From contig JAJZRQ010000015.1 of assembly GCA_021802585.1 (NCBI GenBank), positions 1 through 39,688 on the forward strand: 39,688 nucleotides of DNA. The letters run 5' to 3'. Shown here piece after piece: positions 24,344 to 31,719 of the stretch. Below the pieces are notes generated by a model, which saw nothing but the letters and a program-made list of their open reading frames with translations, had not been told where the DNA came from and did not search any database. A program made the translations under genes and the position numbers. Source of the DNA: Chloroflexota bacterium. Its GTDB lineage: Bacteria > Chloroflexota > Limnocylindria > Limnocylindrales > CSP1-4. The stretch's first letter is position 1, and every line of letters starts with the position of its first letter.

Positions 24344-25690
24344 ATGGATACGCCGACCCCGTCCGCCGCGCCGCCGGACGCTGCGGGCCTCGACCTCGCC
24401 GCGCTCGCCGCCGCGAACCTCACCCCCGTCCTCGGCCGGTACTTCGAGCGCTCGTGGAGCCACGGCGAGGGCCACCGGCTCTACGACACCGCCGGCCGCG
24501 CCTATCTCGACTTCGCGAACGGGATCGCCGTCTCCGTCCTCGGCCACCGCCACCCGCGGGTGACCGCGGCGATCCACGACCAGGTCGACCGCCTCATCGC
24601 GCCGATGGCCGCGATGGGCTACGCCGAGCCGACCGTCCGCCTCGCCCGCGAGCTCGCGACGACCCTCCCCGCGCCGCTCGACTCGATCTTCTTCATGAAC
24701 TCGGGGAGCGAGGCGATCGAGGCGGCCCTCAAGCTCGCCCGGCGGGTCACCGGGCGCCCGGGGATCATCGCGTTCCGCGGCGGCTTCCATGGCCGGACGT
24801 TCGGCGCGGCGAGCATCACGAGCTCGAACCCCAACTACCGGCAGGGCTACGAGCCGTTCCTCCCGAGCGTCTACCTGACGGCGTATCCGTCGGTCTACCG
24901 CGACTTCGCGGGCGACGAGGAGCGCGCCGTCGAGGTCGCGTTCCGCCACCTCCGCGACCTGTTCCACTCGACGATCTCACCCGAGGAGGTCGCGGCGATC
25001 GTCGTCGAGCCGGTCCAGGGCGAGGGCGGCTACGTCCCGGCCCCGCCGGCGTTCCTCCGGATCCTCCGGCGGGTCTGCGACCGGCATGGGATCCTCCTCG
25101 TCGCTGACGAGGTCCAGGCGGGCTTCGGGCGCACCGGGCGGATGTGGTCGTTCGAGCACGCCGGCATCGTCCCCGACGTCGTCTGCATGGCGAAGGCGAT
25201 CGCGAACGGCCTGCCGCTGTCGGCGATGGCGAGCTCGCGGGCGCTCCAGGAGCGCTGGGGCCGGAGCGCCCACGGGACGACGTACGGCGGCAACCCCGTC
25301 GCCTGCGCCGCGGGGCTCGCCGTCCTCGCCGAGATCCGCGACCGCGACCTCGTCGCGAACGCCGCGGCCCGCGGCGCGGAGCTGGCGGCCGGGCTGCGCG
25401 CCATCGCGGCCCGCGACGCGCGAATCGGCGACGTGCGGGGCCCGGGCCTGATGATCGGCGTCGAGTTCGTGACGGATCGCGCGACCCGGGAGCCGGACGG
25501 GACGACGTGCGAGGCGGTGATCCAGCGCTGCGCCGACGAGGGGCTCCTCGTCCTCTCCTGCGGTGTCCAGCACAACGTCATCCGCTGGATCCCGCCGCTC
25601 GACGTGACGCCCGAGGAGATCGCCGAGGCGCTGGGGATCTTCGGGCGCGTCCTCGCGGCGGTCCCGGCGGCCGGCGCCGCCGGCGCCTGA
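24344..25690 (+). CDS. gabT: 4-aminobutyrate-type (class III) aminotransferase
   Basis: A 448-residue class III PLP aminotransferase. FFMNSGSEAIEAALKLARR is the phosphate-binding segment, FRGGFHGRT the substrate region, and ILLVADEVQAGFGRTGRMW contains the PLP-pyridine Asp. CMAKAIANGLPLSA holds the Schiff-base Lys and TTYGGNPVACAAGLAVL is also present. Best match by pattern is 4-aminobutyrate/2-oxoglutarate transaminase, but other omega-amino acids are possible. ATG 24344 begins the family-like region; the track ORF from 23990 is a shadow upstream. It diverges from an acyl-CoA dehydrogenase and may share its operator. Confidence 0.88.
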   Translation: MDTPTPSAAPPDAAGLDLAALAAANLTPVLGRYFERSWSHGEGHRLYDTAGRAYLDFANGIAVSVLGHRHPRVTAAIHDQVDRLIAPMAAMGYAEPTVRLARELATTLPAPLDSIFFMNSGSEAIEAALKLARRVTGRPGIIAFRGGFHGRTFGAASITSSNPNYRQGYEPFLPSVYLTAYPSVYRDFAGDEERAVEVAFRHLRDLFHSTISPEEVAAIVVEPVQGEGGYVPAPPAFLRILRRVCDRHGILLVADEVQAGFGRTGRMWSFEHAGIVPDVVCMAKAIANGLPLSAMASSRALQERWGRSAHGTTYGGNPVACAAGLAVLAEIRDRDLVANAAARGAELAAGLRAIAARDARIGDVRGPGLMIGVEFVTDRATREPDGTTCEAVIQRCADEGLLVLSCGVQHNVIRWIPPLDVTPEEIAEALGIFGRVLAAVPAAGAAGA

Positions 25691-25696
25691 CGGCGG

Positions 25697-25894
25697 TCAG
25701 GAGGCCAGGCGCGCGTTCCGGGCGAGGAACGCCATGACGTCCTCGAGGCGGAAGCGACGGTCGCCCCGCGAGCAGACGCGGAAGAACGGCAGCTCGCCGC
25801 GGTCGCCGAGCCGCTTCACGGTGTTGACGTGGAGGTGGAGCATCTCGGCCACCTCGCTGGCGGTGAGCAGCGGTCCGAGGTCGCTGACGGCCAT
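25697..25894 (-). CDS. Excisionase/MerR-type HTH DNA-binding protein (65 aa)
   Basis: A 65-residue single-domain HTH_17 protein: LLTASEVAEMLHLHVNTVKRLGDRGELPFFRV is the winged HTH, and RRFRLEDVMAFLARN is the C-terminal helix of the excisionase/MerR-like fold. AGGAG lies just before ATG 25894. It has no effector domain. No integrase or attachment site is nearby, so it is more likely a small chromosomal regulator than a phage excisionase. It converges tightly with the aminotransferase gene, 6 bp away. A plausible -10 is TAGCCT near 25974-25979. Confidence 0.88.
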   Translation of the reverse strand: MAVSDLGPLLTASEVAEMLHLHVNTVKRLGDRGELPFFRVCSRGDRRFRLEDVMAFLARNARLAS

Positions 25895-26032
25895 GGGGCT
25901 CCTTGCCTGGACGGTGGCCGGCGCGCCGGGCGCGCCGGGTGGGCAGTGTGCGGTTCGCGGAGTTGACGGGCGGAGGCTACGGGTTCGGAGAAGGCCGGGC
26001 CAAGCCGTACTTTTCGGGCGTGGAGCGGAGTA

Positions 26033-26063
26033 CCCGTGGTCCTGTGCGCCGGCGCACCACGGG
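26033..26063. promoter_or_regulatory. Nested inverted repeat upstream of HTH and membrane-protein genes
   Basis: CCCGTGGT (26033-26040) and ACCACGGG (26056-26063) form an 8-bp inverted repeat, and inside it GTGCGCCGGCGCAC (26044-26057) is a perfect 14-bp palindrome. It sits in the 225-bp gap between the HTH gene and the divergent membrane-protein gene, so it could be the HTH protein's operator. Unproven. Confidence 0.4.
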
Positions 26064-26119
26064 CCGCGCCGCGGCCCCGGCGGAGCGAGTACGATCGCGC
26101 TCCAGTCCAGGAGGACGCG

Positions 26120-26578
26120 ATGACCACCGCCCGGTCGGGCGCCTCGATCCTCGCCCGGATCGTCCCGCCGCTCGCGCTCGCGGCCGTCGCCGGCGCCTGC
26201 ATCCTCTTCGGGATCGCCACGGCCCCCGCCGCCGACCCGAGCGGCACGGCGGCGGGCCAGGCGGCGAGCCTGGCCGCCCCCGCCTGGATCACCGCCGCGA
26301 TCGCCCTCGTCGCGGCCGCGGTCCTCGCCGGCGCCGGCCGCGCGACGCTGGCCCACCGCGCCGGCGGGCTCCTCGGGATGTCGGCGTCGATCGGGGCCGC
26401 CCTCGGCGGCCTCCTCAACCTCGTCGGCTACGCCGACAGCGGGATCTGGTGGGCCGCGGACCCGGACGCGATCCGGCGGTCGTCCGCGACCCTCCTCGTC
26501 GTCGCGTTCGTCGCCCTCGCCCTCGTCGCCCTCGAGCAACTCCGACCCGGCTGGGCCCGCCGGCGCGCTCCCGCCTGA
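26120..26578 (+). CDS. Four-helix membrane protein of unknown function
   Basis: A 152-residue integral membrane protein with four predicted helices: IVPPLALAAVAGACILFGIA, WITAAIALVAAAVLAGAG, GLLGMSASIGAALGGLLNL and TLLVVAFVALALVALEQL. It has short basic ends (Arg-rich C-terminus, cytoplasmic by the positive-inside rule). I do not recognise a family. AGGAGG lies just before ATG 26120 and TACGAT at 26090-26095 is a fitting -10 with a leader of about 18 nt. It diverges from the HTH gene. Confidence 0.75.
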   Translation: MTTARSGASILARIVPPLALAAVAGACILFGIATAPAADPSGTAAGQAASLAAPAWITAAIALVAAAVLAGAGRATLAHRAGGLLGMSASIGAALGGLLNLVGYADSGIWWAADPDAIRRSSATLLVVAFVALALVALEQLRPGWARRRAPA

Positions 26579-26612
26579 CGCGGCGCCGCGCCGGCGGGCA
26601 CGCGGGAGCATC

Positions 26613-26688
26613 TGGCGCCCCCGCCCCGACTCGAACGGGGGACCTGACGGTTAGAAGCCGCCTGCTCTATCCGCTGAGCTACGGGGGC
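26613..26688 (-). tRNA. tRNA-Arg (anticodon TCT), CCA encoded
   Basis: The reverse strand folds as a complete cloverleaf: acceptor GCCCCCG/CGGGGGC, D arm GCTCAGCGGATAGAGC, anticodon stem GGCGG/CCGTC around loop CTTCTAA (anticodon TCT, reads AGA and so Arg), T arm CCCCGTTCGAGTCGGGG, discriminator G and genome-encoded CCA. In so GC-rich a genome AGA is a rare codon, so this is a low-use species. TACACT 8 nt upstream is its likely -10. Confidence 0.96.
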
Positions 26689-26696
26689 GCGCCCGC

Positions 26697-26702
26697 AGTG
26701 TA
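26697..26702 (-). promoter_or_regulatory. -10 element of tRNA-Arg
   Basis: TACACT on the reverse strand ends 8 nt before the tRNA 5' end, between the ornithine aminotransferase stop and the tRNA. Confidence 0.45.
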
Positions 26703-26725
26703 GCCCGAGCGCCGGGCGCCCTTGC

Positions 26726-27946
26726 TCAGGCCATCGCGAGGACCGGGGCGATCCGCTCGATCGCCCAGTCGACCTCATCCCTCGTGATGACGAGCGGCGG
26801 CGCGAAGCGGATCGTGTCGACGTGCGTCTCCTTCGCGAGGATCCCGCGGGCCCGGAGCGCCTCGCAGAAGCGGCGCGCGCCGCCGGCCTCCGGCCGCAGC
26901 TCGACCCCGATGAGGAGGCCGCGGCCCCGGATCTCGCGGACGTGCGGGCTCGCGACCTCGCGGAGGCGGGCCATGAAGTGCTCGCCCATCGCGGCCGCGT
27001 TCCCCACGAGATCCTCGTCGACGAGGACCCGGAGCGCCTCGCGCGCGACCGCGCAGGCGAGGGGGCTGCCGCCGAACGTGCTGCCGTGCGAGCCGGGGGT
27101 GAAGACGCCGAGGACCCCTGCGCTCCCGAGGACCGCCGAGACGGGGTAGAAGCCGCCGGAGAGCGCCTTGCCGATCGTGACGAGGTCGGGCCGCACGTCC
27201 TCGTGGTCGCCGGCGAACAGGCGGCCGGTCCGTCCGAGGCCCGTCTGGATCTCGTCGGCGATGAGGAGGACGTCGTGCTTCGTGCAGAGCTCGCGGACGC
27301 GCCGCAGGTACCCCTCCGGCGGGACGATGACCCCGCCTTCGCCCTGGATCGGCTCGACGATGAAGGCCGCCGTGGTCGGCGTGATCGCCGCCTCGAGAGC
27401 GTCGGCGTCGCCGTACGGGACGAGGGTGAAGCCGGGCGTGAACGGCCCGAAGCCGGCGCGGTAGAGGGGCTCGGAGCTGAAGCTGACGATCGAGATCGTG
27501 CGGCCGGCGAAGTTGCCGTCGCAGGCGATGATCCCGGCCTGGTCCTCGGGCACGCCCTTCACGTCGTAGGCCCATTTCCGGGCCGCCTTCAGGGCCGTCT
27601 CGACGGCCTCGGCCCCGGTGTTCATCGGCACGACCGTCTCGTGGCCGGTGAGCGCGCAGAGCTCGCGGTAGTACGGGCCCAGCTGGTCGTTGCGGAAGGC
27701 GCGGCTCGTGAGCGGCAGCCGGCCGGCCTGCTCGACGAGCGCCCGCAGGATCCGCGGGTGGGCGTGGCCCTGGTTGACGGCGCTGTACGCGGACAGGCAG
27801 TCCAGGTACCGGGTGCCTTCGACGTCCCAGACCCAGACGCCCTCGCCCCGGGAGAGGACGACGTCGAGGGGGTGGTAGTTCTGCGCGCCGTGGCGGTCCT
27901 CCAGCTCGATCAGGTCGCGCGAGGACAGGCGCTCGAGGAGTGTCAT
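26726..27946 (-). CDS. rocD: Ornithine aminotransferase
   Basis: A 406-residue class III aminotransferase. [19 protein letters not shown] and [18 protein letters not shown] are typical of ornithine aminotransferase. [20 protein letters not shown] is its distinctive cofactor segment, [19 protein letters not shown] carries the PLP Asp, and [14 protein letters not shown] carries the Schiff-base Lys. It converts ornithine and 2-oxoglutarate to glutamate-5-semialdehyde and glutamate, linking arginine and proline metabolism. ATG 27946 is the family start; the 195 extra track residues are non-coding. TATAGT (28014-28019) is a likely -10. Confidence 0.95.
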   Translation of the reverse strand: MTLLERLSSRDLIELEDRHGAQNYHPLDVVLSRGEGVWVWDVEGTRYLDCLSAYSAVNQGHAHPRILRALVEQAGRLPLTSRAFRNDQLGPYYRELCALTGHETVVPMNTGAEAVETALKAARKWAYDVKGVPEDQAGIIACDGNFAGRTISIVSFSSEPLYRAGFGPFTPGFTLVPYGDADALEAAITPTTAAFIVEPIQGEGGVIVPPEGYLRRVRELCTKHDVLLIADEIQTGLGRTGRLFAGDHEDVRPDLVTIGKALSGGFYPVSAVLGSAGVLGVFTPGSHGSTFGGSPLACAVAREALRVLVDEDLVGNAAAMGEHFMARLREVASPHVREIRGRGLLIGVELRPEAGGARRFCEALRARGILAKETHVDTIRFAPPLVITRDEVDWAIERIAPVLAMA

Positions 27947-28013
27947 GGGGATCCCTGGCGAGGCGCGGCTGCTCGTTTGGTCCTCGGGAACAGCCCGTAC
28001 CGAAGGCGCCCCC

Positions 28014-28053
28014 ACTATACCGTGGCCCCCGCACGAATCGCGGGTGCTATGCT
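28014..28053. promoter_or_regulatory. Divergent promoter region, rocD and DNA methylase
   Basis: On the minus strand TATAGT (28014-28019, 5 of 6 consensus bases) faces rocD. On the plus strand TGCTATGCT, an extended -10 (hexamer 28048-28053), faces the methyltransferase gene at 28102. No good -35 is visible for either. Confidence 0.4.
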
Positions 28054-28101
28054 CCCCGCCCGCACGGCGCGGGAGCCGCAGAGAAGTGGGAGGCGACCCG
28101 C

Positions 28102-29604
28102 GTGGGCGATCGAGCTCCGGTGCTCGATGAGGAGCGATCCGTCGCGATCCCGGCCGCAGCTCGCAGCGGGGCGCCGCGGTCCGGGGCCGGGGTGCGGGCG
28201 GGCCGGGGCGCCGGGCCGGCGTCCGCGCGCCCGCCCGGGGATCGGGCAGGCCGGGGGGCCCTGCCTGTCCCGCGCGGCGTCCCCCCGCGCCGCGCGACCC
28301 GGCCCGTCCCCGGCCAGCTCCCGCTCCCGCTCGAGGCGCTCCCCGTGCTCCCGCTCGAGCCCGAGTGGCAGGGCCGGCCCCGGCTGTGGGGCCATGCCTA
28401 CCACCCGATGTGCTCGTACCTCGCGAGCTTCCCGGCGGCCCTCGCCCATGGCTTCGTCGCCCGGTACACGCGCCCGGGCGACGTCGTCCTCGACCCGTTC
28501 TCGGGGCGCGGCACGACCCCGCTCCAGGCATGCGCCGAGGGCCGGATCGGCGTCGGCAACGACCTGAGCCCGCTCGCCCATCTCCTCACCGCGGCGAAGG
28601 TCGAGCCGCCGACGGCGCGCGCGCTCGAGGCGCGGCTCGCCGCCCTCCGGATCGCCTGGTCGCGCGAGGCGCCGGCCTGGGACGACCGCGCCGCGGGCCT
28701 CGCGGGCGGAGGCGAGCCCGTGCCGCCCGACGTCGCACTCGCCTTCCATCCGCGAACCCTCGGCCAGGTCCTCTTCGTCCGCAGCAGCCTCCGCCTCGCC
28801 GACCCCGCGGACCGGTTCCTCGCCGCCGCGGTGGCGGGCATCCTCCACGGGCGACGCCCCGGCTACCTCTCGGGGGTGATGCCGAACGTCTTCAGCATGC
28901 CCCCGCGGTACGTCCGCGCCTACGCCGCCCGGACCGGCTTCCGGCCACCCGAGCGCGAGCTGTTCGCGCTTCTCGCGGCGAAGCTCCACCGCCTGGCCCG
29001 CGACGGGCGGCCGTCGGCCCCCGGGATCGCCCTCTTCGGCGACGCGCGCGACGCGGGGGCGCGCGCCCGGGCGGCCCTCCGCGGCCGCGCCCTCCCGGAC
29101 CGTGTCCGCCTCGTCCTCGCGTCGCCGCCCTACCTCCGGGTCGTCAGGTACGGCTCGGCCAACTGGCTTCGGGCGTGGTTCCTCGGCTTCTCCGCGGCGG
29201 CGATCGACGCCTCCCTCGACGCCCACCGGCGCGGCCCGTACGCGGCGTTCCTCCGGGAGGTGCTCGCCGGCCTCCGGCCGGTCCTCGCCGACGATGCGGT
29301 CGTCGCCCTCGTCCTCGGCGACGTGGACGCGGACGGCGGCCGCCCCACCGCCGACGGCCTCCCGATCGGGCTCGCCGACGAGGTGTGGGAGAGCGCCGCC
29401 CGACCTGAGGGGTACCTCCTCGCGGGCGTCGTCCGCGACGAGGTCGCCGCCGCACGAAAGGTGACGAAGCTGTGGGGCGCCGAGGCCGGGCGGGCGACGC
29501 AGGTCGAGCGGATCCTCGTCCTCGCCGTCTCCGAGGTCGGACGCCGACGGGCGATCGCCGGCGCCGCCGTGCCCGTCGACTGGCGCTGGCCGCCGCGGCG
29601 CTGA
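28102..29604 (+). CDS. Orphan N4/N6 DNA methyltransferase
   Basis: About 500 residues from GTG 28102, which has GGGAGG 8 nt upstream. After an Arg/Pro-rich, low-complexity N-terminus of about 70 residues come [19 protein letters not shown] and [21 protein letters not shown] (SAM motif I), then NDLSPLA. About 170 residues further on is [23 protein letters not shown], the catalytic SPPY motif typical of N4-cytosine and some N6-adenine methylases. The spacing leaves a target-recognition region between them. No restriction endonuclease is adjacent, so it is an orphan, possibly regulatory. An RNA target cannot be excluded. Confidence 0.83.
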   Translation: MGDRAPVLDEERSVAIPAAARSGAPRSGAGVRAGRGAGPASARPPGDRAGRGALPVPRGVPPRRATRPVPGQLPLPLEALPVLPLEPEWQGRPRLWGHAYHPMCSYLASFPAALAHGFVARYTRPGDVVLDPFSGRGTTPLQACAEGRIGVGNDLSPLAHLLTAAKVEPPTARALEARLAALRIAWSREAPAWDDRAAGLAGGGEPVPPDVALAFHPRTLGQVLFVRSSLRLADPADRFLAAAVAGILHGRRPGYLSGVMPNVFSMPPRYVRAYAARTGFRPPERELFALLAAKLHRLARDGRPSAPGIALFGDARDAGARARAALRGRALPDRVRLVLASPPYLRVVRYGSANWLRAWFLGFSAAAIDASLDAHRRGPYAAFLREVLAGLRPVLADDAVVALVLGDVDADGGRPTADGLPIGLADEVWESAARPEGYLLAGVVRDEVAAARKVTKLWGAEAGRATQVERILVLAVSEVGRRRAIAGAAVPVDWRWPPRR

Positions 29605-29671
29605 CCAGCGGCCGCCGGCGGAGGCACGCCTCCCCGCGCATGGGCTCGGTCGGCGCGGCCGTCGGCTCCGC

Positions 29672-29677
29672 TACACT
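29672..29677 (+). promoter_or_regulatory. -10 element of the 75-aa gene (leaderless type)
   Basis: TACACT, 6-nt gap, then ATG 29684, with no Shine-Dalgarno. Confidence 0.5.
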
Positions 29678-29683
29678 CCGGTC

Positions 29684-29911
29684 ATGAAGGCGATGTACCA
29701 CCCGGACGATCTCGCGGCGATGGACCCCCTCGTCCTCATGAAGAATCTCGACCACACCCGGATGACGAGCCGCCGGCTGAGCTACATCCTCCAGCAGCAG
29801 GTCCACCTGTACACGCCGGAGGCGAACCTCCTCCGCGAGAAGATCGACACGTACGTCGAGGCCGAGCGCCAGATCGAGGGCGAGATGGCCCGCCGGCGGA
29901 TCCGCGCCTGA
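29684..29911 (+). CDS. Small protein of unknown function (75 aa)
   Basis: I do not recognise a family. The protein is hydrophilic and mostly helical by eye: MYHPDDLAAMDPLVLMKNLDH, then SRRLSYILQQQVHLYTPEAN, then a charged C-terminal helix LREKIDTYVEAERQIEGEMARRR. Codon use is less extreme than in neighbouring shadow frames, with Lys, Met and Tyr codons, which argues it is real. A -10 hexamer stands 6 nt before ATG 29684; ATG 29693 is an alternative. The last codons lie inside the first copy of a duplicated 31-nt segment. Confidence 0.7.
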   Translation: MKAMYHPDDLAAMDPLVLMKNLDHTRMTSRRLSYILQQQVHLYTPEANLLREKIDTYVEAERQIEGEMARRRIRA

Positions 29912-29981
29912 GGGTCCCGCTCCGCGCCCGCGGGCCGGGGCACCCAGCCCGATCCGCGCCTGAGGGTCCGCTCCCCGCCCG
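29899..29981 (+). repeat. Tandem 31-32-nt duplication of the 75-aa gene's tail
   Basis: A segment beginning GATCCGCGCCTGAGGGTCC occurs at 29899-29930 and again at 29951-29981, differing by one indel and one substitution, with a period of 52 nt. Copy one holds the stop codon of the 75-aa gene, and copy two repeats the same codons out of coding context. Confidence 0.75.
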
Positions 29982-29989
29982 GCCGGCCC

Positions 29990-30301
29990 TTACTGGACGA
30001 CCGCGACCGCCGTCGCTCGCGCCCGCTCGCGTCCGCTCGCGCTCGGCCCTCCCGCGGCCCGCTCCTCTGCGATCACGGCGGCCGCGAGGGCCGCGAGGTC
30101 GCGCGTGCCGAAGAGGCTGAACCCGATCCCCCGCTCCTCGAGCTCGGTGAAGCCGTACCCGCGGAAGAGTCCGCGGCTCGCGACCGCCCACATCTCGTCG
30201 TAGAGCTCCGGCCACCCGACCCGCCTGCGGCCGCGGCAGAACCGGACGAATTCCATAGCCTCCGGATCGGCTCCCTCGAGCGCGTGGGCGCGCGAATCCA
30301 T
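29990..30301 (-). CDS. Small protein of unknown function (103 aa)
   Basis: Not recognised. It reads 103 residues with a conserved-looking core: EFVRFCRGRRRVGWPELYDEMWAVASRGLFRGYGFTELEERGIGFSLF, then an Ala-rich helix LAALAAAVIAEERAAGG and a basic tail. Three Trp/Tyr-rich turns suggest a folded domain. A GGAGGAGAGG ribosome-binding site lies 7 nt before ATG 30301, which fixes the start. It converges with the 75-aa gene and has the DnaA-box-like cluster upstream. Confidence 0.7.
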   Translation of the reverse strand: MDSRAHALEGADPEAMEFVRFCRGRRRVGWPELYDEMWAVASRGLFRGYGFTELEERGIGFSLFGTRDLAALAAAVIAEERAAGGPSASGRERARATAVAVVQ

Positions 30302-30639
30302 CGATGACCTCTCCTCCCTGCACGCAGCGCGACGCCACGCAGCGCTGCGGCGCCAACCGTGAAGACACCCGGGCCGGCGGTCCCCGCGAGTTCGGGCGGT
30401 CCGACCACTGACCCCCGGGGCGCAATCCCGGTGCCCCGGTCGTCGCCCGCCGTCTCCCCGGCCGGCGACCCCGGAATCCTACGGGCGGCCAGGCGGGGGA
30501 CGGAAGGGCCTTGTCCACCAACCGCCCCACCGATTTGTCCACAGGAACGGGTGTTCGGTGGACGGCCCGGCAGCGGCCCGGGAAGTCCGTGGACAGGAGT
30601 CCCCCGTCGGCCCTTGACAGCCTGCCGGGCCGGGCCGGG
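30302..30639. other. 338-bp intergenic region without a gene
   Basis: No frame on either strand gives a plausible protein. The left end holds the ribosome-binding site of the 103-aa gene and two near copies of ACGCAGCGC. The right half holds four GTCCAC/GTGGAC sites (separate entry) and a consensus TTGACA at 30614-30619 pointing into the antisense of the dgcA end, without a matching -10. Confidence 0.6.
30511..30596. promoter_or_regulatory. Cluster of four DnaA-box-like sites
   Basis: TTGTCCACC (30511-30519) and TTGTCCACA (30535-30543) on the plus strand are followed by GGTGGACGG (30557-30565) and CGTGGACAG (30588-30596), inverted copies. TTGTCCACA is the high-GC form of the DnaA box. The cores are 24, 21 and 31 bp apart, two direct then two inverted. 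No dnaA, dnaN or gyrase gene is in the window, so an origin is not demonstrated. Confidence 0.5.
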
Positions 30640-31719
30640 TCAGCCCGCGGCCCGCAGCTCCACGCCGAGGCCGGGTCGGTCGGAGAGGCGCCAGCGGCAG
30701 TCGTCGCCGAGCTCGAGGCCGGTGAACGGGTCGTCGGCGAGGAGGAGGCAGCCGTCGAGGTCGACCCACTCGGCAAGCGAGGCGACCGCTGCCGACGCCG
30801 CGATCCCGACGCTCGTCTCCTCCATGCAGCCGAGGAACGTCCGGAACCCGAGCTCCCGCGCGCGCGCCAGCATCCGCGCCGCGGCCCCCACCCCGCCGCA
30901 CTTCGCGAGCTTGACGTTCACCCCGTCGACGATCCCGACGAGCGCGTCGAGGTCCTCCACGAGGACGGCGCTCTCGTCGGCGACGATCGGGATCGGCGAG
31001 GCGGCCTGGAGGTCGCGCATCCAGTCGTAGCGGCGCGGCGGGAAGGGCTGCTCGATGAGCTCGACGCCGAGGCGGACGAGCGCAGGGAGGAGAGCTGCCG
31101 CCGACCCGGGCGTCCAGCCCGTGTTCGCGTCGACCCGGATCGGCCCGCCGTAGACGCCCCGCACCGCCTCGAGGGTCGCGAGGTCGGCCGGCCCCCCGAC
31201 CTTGATCTTCAGCGCCGGGAAGCGCCCCGCCCTCCGCGCCCGCTCGGCGACGACCGCCGGCTCGTCGAGGCCGAGCGTGAAGTCCGTCGGGGGGATCTCC
31301 GCGGGGAGCCCGAGGAGCCGGTGGACGGGCACGCCGGTCGCCCTGCCGGCGAGGTCGTGGAGGGCGATGTCGAGGGCGCACTTCGCCGCCCCGTGGCCCC
31401 GGATCGTCGCGTCGAACGCCGTCCCGACCCTGGCCAGGGCGGCCCGCGCCGCGCCCGGGCTCGACGTGTCAAGCGCGGCCGGGTCGACGGCGTCGAGGAG
31501 CGCCTCCATGACGATCGGCATCGTCGCGAGGGTCTCGCCGTAGTACGCGTCCGGGTAGCCTTCGCCGAGGCCGACGAGGCCCGGCAGGCGATCCGAGCGG
31601 AGCTCGACGACCATCGTCGACATCGCAGCTCCCGCTCCGTGCGAGTCCCGGGCGATCCGGAACGGGTCGCGGTACGGGATCCGGAGGACCCGCGTCCGGA
31701 GGTCCCAGCCCGTGCTCAC
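30640..31719 (-). CDS. dgcA: Enolase-superfamily epimerase, DgcA/dipeptide-epimerase type
   Basis: A 359-residue enolase-superfamily enzyme with the muconate-lactonising subgroup catalytic set: the KxK lysines in PALKIKVGG, the metal ligands Asp (VDANTGW), Glu (IEQPF) and Asp (VADESA), and the second lysine in VNVKLAKCGG. DLDG near the C-terminus is the DxD motif used by dipeptide epimerases to hold an amino group. Alone it would be called L-Ala-D/L-Glu epimerase. Coupled by a GTGA overlap to a DUF1611/DgcN gene, it more likely racemises N-acetyl-D-glutamate to the L form in D-glutamate catabolism. The start is GTG 31719. Confidence 0.85.
   Translation of the reverse strand: MSTGWDLRTRVLRIPYRDPFRIARDSHGAGAAMSTMVVELRSDRLPGLVGLGEGYPDAYYGETLATMPIVMEALLDAVDPAALDTSSPGAARAALARVGTAFDATIRGHGAAKCALDIALHDLAGRATGVPVHRLLGLPAEIPPTDFTLGLDEPAVVAERARRAGRFPALKIKVGGPADLATLEAVRGVYGGPIRVDANTGWTPGSAAALLPALVRLGVELIEQPFPPRRYDWMRDLQAASPIPIVADESAVLVEDLDALVGIVDGVNVKLAKCGGVGAAARMLARARELGFRTFLGCMEETSVGIAASAAVASLAEWVDLDGCLLLADDPFTGLELGDDCRWRLSDRPGLGVELRAAG

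Noticed and set aside
25697-25894. Excisionase as a sign of a prophage or integrative element
   Set aside because: No integrase, phage gene or direct-repeat att site was found. Flanking genes have the same base composition.
28102-29604. A restriction-modification system
   Set aside because: No endonuclease or specificity subunit adjoins the methylase; the neighbours are rocD and a 75-aa unknown protein.
30302-30639. Calling this region oriC
   Set aside because: There are DnaA-box-like sites, but no AT-rich unwinding element and no dnaA/dnaN neighbourhood, so I report only the cluster.
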